From positions 1-44,656 of IMG/VR virus record IMGVR_UViG_3300013126_000062: a DNA stretch of 44,656 bases; one strand, 5' to 3'. Numbering within the stretch: the stretch's first letter is position 1; every line of letters starts with the position of its first letter. The DNA comes from a virus. Below, piece by piece: positions 41,457-44,656 of the stretch. The position numbers were made by a program, and so were the translations under genes. The notes under the pieces were generated by a model. The model did not search any database and was not told where the DNA came from. It saw only the letters and a program-made list of their open reading frames with translations.

Positions 41457-41691
41457 ACAGTGCAAAGAATATAAAAACGAAGCTGAATTTAATTTTATTG
41501 GTGTATCTAAAGAATTAAGATGAGATATATGCAAAGAATGCACAAGAGAAAATAAGAACCAAAAACAAAAAGAACAAAGAATTATGATAAGAAAGCTCTT
41601 AAGCGAAAGAGATTTTTTTAAGAAAAAGATTATAGAACTTCAGCTTAAAATAAAACAACTCGAATCTCCCTCTCCTCCTCTTGCAGAATAG
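41443..41691 (+). CDS. Zinc-finger-like small protein, 82 aa (recoded, one TGA)
   Basis: CKQCKEYKN and WDICKECTREN form two CxxC pairs about 27 residues apart; the Trp before the second pair is TGA at 41521. A coiled, Lys-rich helix and a Pro-rich tail follow, as in phage zinc-finger proteins of unknown function. TAG stop; the next promoter overlaps its end. Confidence 0.65.
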
Positions 41692-41709
41692 GTCTGCGTT
41701 CCCTATATT
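41681..41709 (+). promoter_or_regulatory. Early-type promoter
   Basis: TTGCAG (41681-41686), 17-base spacer, TATATT followed by GG (41704-41711). Confidence 0.6.
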
Positions 41710-41747
41710 GGTTCTTGAGGGCATTCAAACGCAAAGGAGACGCTATC

Positions 41748-42050
41748 GTGTTCAGCGAAAAAAACTACTGGATCTCTTTACGGGACAATTTAACTCAACA
41801 AAGAGTTGTTGTTGAAAATAATGAAGGAGAGCGTTGGCATTATATTATCGGAAAAGAAGATAAAAATCTTCCCAATTCTGTGAAAGGATTTTGCGGAAGA
41901 AAGTTTATCGTTCATTTCAATAACGGAGAAATTGTTGAAACAACAAATCTTTGGGAGCAAGACAGGGTTCCTGAAGAATTCCTAAATGATTTTCTTGTCA
42001 ATGCAATTGTTGAAGATTTTCAACCACCATTCAGTATTTATTGAGGATAA
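41748..42050 (+). CDS. Hypothetical early protein, 98-100 aa, ending TGA-GGA-TAA
   Basis: GTG 41748 follows AAAGGAG. FSEKNYWISLRDN, GERWHYIIGKED and KFIVHFNNGEIVE suggest a beta-barrel-like small protein. Stops at TGA 42042 under the standard code or adds Trp-Gly to the TAA at 42048. No family. Confidence 0.6.
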
Positions 42051-42052
42051 CA

Positions 42053-42313
42053 ATGAACAAAAACGCAACAAAAGATTTAGCTCTGATGATTTTTGAGCTT
42101 GAAAGACGAAATGATTATTCCGAAAATAGAAATCGTTTTATTCGAGAATTTAAGATTGCGATTGGATATTGGCCCAATCAAAAGATTGTAAGTACAAAAG
42201 TGTTCCGAGGAGATTTTATTCCTCCAATGAAATATGAACTTCCGTCCGGAAAAAGACACTCAACATATAACTGGAGAGTTGCCCTAAAGCATTGGAGCGA
42301 ATATTGTGAATAA
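42053..42313 (+). CDS. Hypothetical protein, 86 aa
   Basis: ATG 42053 follows GAGGA. A basic helical protein with IAIGYWPNQKIVSTKVFRGD; Trp TGG, stop TAA. Overlaps the next gene by 8 bases. Confidence 0.6.
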   Translation: MNKNATKDLALMIFELERRNDYSENRNRFIREFKIAIGYWPNQKIVSTKVFRGDFIPPMKYELPSGKRHSTYNWRVALKHWSEYCE

Positions 42314-42635
42314 AATCATCTTTCTCGACATTGATGGAGTTTTATTGACTCAAAGTAGTCTGATAGAATCTCGTCAAAAATATCTTAATGGAGAAACCGA
42401 ATATCAATACGATGATAAGTTTGATCTAAATTGTGTCAATAATCTGAAAAATATTCTCAAAGAAGTTCCTGATGCTGAAATTGTTATTAGCTCTTCTTGG
42501 AGAATTCTTCACTCTTTAGAAGAATTGAGAGAGTATTTTTCAGATTATGGAATTAATCCATATCGAATTATTGACGTAACTCCGAAAATAAATAGGACAC
42601 ACCAAAGAGGATTTGAACAAACTTGTTTTGATTAA
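42306..42635 (+). CDS. HAD-like phosphatase domain, C-terminally short, 109 aa
   Basis: GTG 42306 with GGAG upstream. FLDIDGVLL (HAD motif I, nucleophile Asp) and IVISSSWR (motif II) are clear and match the HAD domain of RNA-repair-type proteins. After RGFEQTCFD the gene stops, so the usual motif III/IV segment (ending in a DD pair) is missing. Probably a truncated or degraded enzyme. Confidence 0.75.
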   Translation: MNKIIFLDIDGVLLTQSSLIESRQKYLNGETEYQYDDKFDLNCVNNLKNILKEVPDAEIVISSSWRILHSLEELREYFSDYGINPYRIIDVTPKINRTHQRGFEQTCFD

Positions 42636-42644
42636 AGGAGAATA

Positions 42645-42776
42645 ATGATATATTTCATAAAAGGATCAACTGCGTTTGAAATACAAATTCATAAATTATG
42701 GATTCGCATCTTGCGTTATAAATATTGGTGCAAAAACAATAGAATTATCAAATTCACAATTATTAAAGGAGAATAA
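42645..42776 (+). CDS. Small basic protein, 43 aa
   Basis: AAAGGAG precedes ATG 42645. Sequence rich in Ile/Lys with two TGG Trp; TAA stop, followed at once by AAGGAG for the next gene. It does not resemble the missing HAD segment. Confidence 0.45.
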   Translation: MIYFIKGSTAFEIQIHKLWIRILRYKYWCKNNRIIKFTIIKGE

Positions 42777-42779
42777 TTA

Positions 42780-43106
42780 ATGTTTTATCAACTTGCTTCA
42801 ATTTTCTTTCTTCATTGGTTTGCTGATTGGTTTTGCCAACCAAGATTTATTGCAAATAAGAAAGGAAAAGATATTCGATATCTTGCTTTACATGTTTTAA
42901 TTTATACAATTATTATGTCAGTCTTTGGATGGAAATTTGCAATTGTAAATGGAGCAATTCATTTTATTGTAGATTTTATTTCTTCAAAGATTACATCTCA
43001 TTGTTTTAAGAATCAACAATGGTGGGGATTCTTTACTACAATAGGGTTTGATTCTTATATTCATCAAATCACACTCCTAGCAACCTACTTCAAATTCCTC
43101 TCCTAG
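42780..43106 (+). CDS. DUF3307 membrane protein, 108 aa
   Basis: FFLHWFADWFCQPRFIA, LALHVLIYT, GAIHFIVDFISSK and a C-terminal IGFDSYIHQITLL match DUF3307, a small integral membrane family found in phages and bacteria. Three hydrophobic segments. Stop is TAG; Trp codons all TGG. Confidence 0.75.
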   Translation: MFYQLASIFFLHWFADWFCQPRFIANKKGKDIRYLALHVLIYTIIMSVFGWKFAIVNGAIHFIVDFISSKITSHCFKNQQWWGFFTTIGFDSYIHQITLLATYFKFLS

Positions 43107-43109
43107 CGT

Positions 43110-43138
43110 TTGCATGTTTGCTCCTAATATGCTACCTT
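43110..43138 (+). promoter_or_regulatory. Early-type promoter (weak -10)
   Basis: TTGCAT (43110-43115), 17-base spacer, TACCTT followed by G (43133-43139). A leader with AGCAAAGGAG follows. Confidence 0.45.
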
Positions 43139-43170
43139 GTGCTCTAGGGTAGAGAGCAAAGGAGAGAGCG

Positions 43171-43467
43171 ATGTCATACGCAGATGTTTCAACCTACTTC
43201 GAAAATAAAGGCACCATCCTTGGTTCTTTTGAGCATAAGGAAACTGGTGCTTTTTTTGAATATTCTGTTAATGATGAACAAATTATTCACGAAGGATTTA
43301 ATGAATTTGTTTGGGTAAATGATGTTATTGGTTGGCCCAAGAGATACGCAAAAGTTCTCAAGACAGTTGCGTATGTTATTACCGATGAAGATGAGTTTGG
43401 AAATCCGGTCATTGAAAAATGGCCGATAAAGAATCATCGAATCTATAAGAATTGGAAGGAAAATTAA
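43171..43467 (+). CDS. Hypothetical early protein, 98 aa
   Basis: AAAGGAG precedes ATG 43171. A beta-rich protein with ILGSFEHKETGAFFEY and WVNDVIGWPKRYAKVLKT. All Trp are TGG. No family. Confidence 0.6.
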   Translation: MSYADVSTYFENKGTILGSFEHKETGAFFEYSVNDEQIIHEGFNEFVWVNDVIGWPKRYAKVLKTVAYVITDEDEFGNPVIEKWPIKNHRIYKNWKEN

Positions 43468-43468
43468 A

Positions 43469-43762
43469 ATGCAAGTAGCTCAAACAATTCTTGAACAACT
43501 TGGCGGAAGACAATTTATTGTCATGACTGGAGCCAAGAAATTCATTGGTTCTTCCAACAGTCTTTCAATGAAACTCCCCAAGTGCAAGAACAACATCAAT
43601 TCTTTGAGGATTGAACTGAATGGAGAAGATCTTTATGATCTTTATTTCTATTCAGGGTTTAATCTTGTGATGGAATTGAATTCTATTTACGCAGAAGACC
43701 TGAAGGACTGTTTTGAGAGAGAAACAGGTCTTTATGTAACTCTTTTTCCAAGGAGGAGTTAA
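43469..43762 (+). CDS. Conserved phage/plasmid protein (LEQLGG...MTGAK family), 97 aa
   Basis: TILEQLGGRQFIVMTGAKKF, LSMKLPKCKNNINSLRIELN and YAEDLKDCFERETGLYVTL match a widespread phage and plasmid family of unknown function. One base after the previous stop; TAA stop. Confidence 0.75.
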   Translation: MQVAQTILEQLGGRQFIVMTGAKKFIGSSNSLSMKLPKCKNNINSLRIELNGEDLYDLYFYSGFNLVMELNSIYAEDLKDCFERETGLYVTLFPRRS

Positions 43763-43764
43763 GT

Positions 43765-43935
43765 ATGGACAAGGATATTTTCATCAAATTCATTGAACAA
43801 TGTATTAGAGAAATTAAAATGGAGAAATTCGATATTAACAAAATGCTCCTTGTCGGTAAGTTTTATGGTAGAATTGAAACTTATGAACATATTCTTAAGT
43901 GCGTAAAGGAAGGAGATTTCGATGCCAAAATTTAA
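43765..43935 (+). CDS. Hypothetical protein, 56 aa
   Basis: AAGGAGGAG precedes ATG 43765. An all-helical short protein (IKFIEQCIREIKMEKFD). No Trp. Overlaps the next gene by 14 bases. Confidence 0.55.
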   Translation: MDKDIFIKFIEQCIREIKMEKFDINKMLLVGKFYGRIETYEHILKCVKEGDFDAKI

Positions 43936-44101
43936 TTCTCATAGGACTCAACTTAAACTTGAAAAGTTGAATAAGCAAGTAACAATTGCTTACAACAATT
44001 GGAATATGAACACTAACAAAACAAAAGACAGAAAACTATTTGATAAACTCGAAGAAGCTCGAAGGGCATATGAGATTTATTTGTTTTCAGTGGAGGATTA
44101 A
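43922..44101 (+). CDS. Hypothetical protein, 59 aa
   Basis: AAGGAAGGAG precedes ATG 43922. A basic helical protein with coiled-coil character (LKLEKLNKQVTIAYNN). TGG for Trp, TAA stop. Confidence 0.5.
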   Translation: MPKFNSHRTQLKLEKLNKQVTIAYNNWNMNTNKTKDRKLFDKLEEARRAYEIYLFSVED

Positions 44102-44104
44102 ATA

Positions 44105-44263
44105 ATGAAGTTTACTGATATTGCTCAAGACATGATTTTAAATAGAACGAAATATATTAATACCAGTTTTCCATATATTAAATATTGGTATTTTAATGAA
44201 GAGTATGATCTTATTGCTATTTATATGAATGGGGAACTTAAATGTAATCTATTATTCAGATAG
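44105..44263 (+). CDS. Hypothetical protein, 52 aa
   Basis: GGAGG upstream at the end of the previous gene. It contains FTDIAQDMILNRTKYI and YIKYWYFNEEYDLIAIYMN. TAG stop. No family. Confidence 0.5.
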   Translation: MKFTDIAQDMILNRTKYINTSFPYIKYWYFNEEYDLIAIYMNGELKCNLLFR

Positions 44264-44435
44264 ACGCATTCATTTAATGACAAAAGAGTTTGGCGATAAT
44301 CAAATCATAACAATTGAGGACAAATTTCATAATATAAAGAAAATTAAAGCAAAGGAATTGTGTTCAACAGATATTGCTGTGATGAGGAAGAATAAAATTA
44401 GATATAACATCGTATCAATTGAAAGAAATTGATAA
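44229..44435 (+). CDS. Hypothetical protein, 67-68 aa, ending TGA-TAA
   Basis: The start is uncertain: ATG 44229 overlaps the previous gene by 35 bases and lacks a good ribosome site; ATG 44277 is an alternative. The sequence is beta-rich (DNQIITIEDKFHNIKKIKAKEL). TGA 44430 is followed immediately by TAA, so the protein differs by one Trp between codes. Confidence 0.5.
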
Positions 44436-44614
44436 TGATAACCAAAAATCAATTAATTATACAGTCATTAAAAGATGCAATTAAATGGCACAAAGACATT
44501 CTTTCAATATATGGAGAAAATTATACAGACGAAATGTGGTTAAAAGATATCCAAAATTCAAAAGAATGGATCGATAGATATAACAAGTTATTAAATAAAA
44601 TGAAAGAGAAATAA
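44435..44614 (+). CDS. Hypothetical protein, 59 aa
   Basis: TAATG coupling to the previous gene. An all-helical protein (LIIQSLKDAIKWHKDILSIY) with TGG Trp codons and TAA stop. Confidence 0.55.
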   Translation: MITKNQLIIQSLKDAIKWHKDILSIYGENYTDEMWLKDIQNSKEWIDRYNKLLNKMKEK

Positions 44615-44616
44615 AA

Positions 44617-44656
44617 TTGAATGATGTAAGATATACAACAGAAAGATTTTGTAGTC
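44617..44656 (+). CDS. Possible start of a gene running off the window
   Basis: TTG 44617 opens a frame (LNDVRYTTERFCS) to the window end with a weak GAAAGAGA upstream. Too little is visible to identify it. Confidence 0.3.
   Translation, partial: MNDVRYTTERFCS

Noticed and set aside
1-44656. Insertion sequences, integrase or attachment sites
   Set aside because: No transposase or recombinase motifs and no paired terminal repeats were seen; the content is that of a virulent phage.

Overview
This window is one tightly packed, AT-rich piece of a tailed-phage genome, most likely a large virulent myovirus with a T4-like baseplate plan. The evidence is a gp25-like wedge protein followed by a gp6/BaseplateJ-like protein, a tail-protein-I-like giant, a gp55-like late sigma factor, a DnaG-type primase, a RuvC-like resolvase, PhoH and Mre11/Rad50 homologues. 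No rRNA, tRNA, CRISPR array or insertion sequence was found. The host cannot be read from the sequence.

The central feature is that TGA is read as tryptophan. Many genes look shattered under the standard code but become full-length single ORFs ending in TAA or TAG once TGA is read as Trp. The recoded positions fall where families demand Trp: the primase zinc finger FHC-W-VC, the NUDIX GV-W-SLPKG, and the RecB/Cas4-type nuclease. A second class of genes (NadE, SprT, SLOG, metallophosphoesterase, SpoT-like HD, and most small accessory genes on the right) uses only TGG for Trp and stops on TAA or TAG, so it reads identically under both codes. The few of these ending at TGA have an in-frame TAA zero or one codon later. 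Coordinates below use TGA = Trp.

Layout. 1-2071: end of a DUF932-like gene, a 3D-domain wall protein, NadE and small genes (standard-compatible). 2064-8921: mostly recoded genes, including a ClpP-like protease, DUF1599, a RecB-type nuclease, zinc-ribbon and AT-hook proteins, the gp55-like sigma factor, a possible small terminase and a spike/hub protein. 8971-27321: baseplate, tail and fibre genes, all one strand, with an ART-like/GNAT/ART-like polyvalent protein in the middle. 27330-28858: RuvC and primase. 28841-31544: leftward operon (SprT, membrane proteins, AT-hook protein, SLOG, NUDIX). 31678-35564: two early genes, a membrane peptide and one polypeptide fusing Mre11 (SbcD) and Rad50 (SbcC). 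35594-38285: divergent promoters, a zinc/OB-fold protein, a phosphoesterase and a SpoT-like HD protein. 38386-39472: recoded PhoH pair. 39517-44656: many small early-type genes with one recoded Cys-rich pair embedded.

Control. Ten sites fit one sigma70-like promoter, TTGNNN-N17-TANNTTG, usually TATATTGG, and most precede standard-compatible genes. One divergent pair shares a single palindromic TTGCAA -35 box. Two gaps before recoded operons instead carry ATATATAATT, a candidate late promoter for the gp55-like factor. Several recoded genes lie downstream of early-type promoters and carry TGA at codon 2, 3 or 6. This suggests that decoding of TGA, perhaps by a suppressor tRNA encoded elsewhere, gates their expression after transcription; that is inference.
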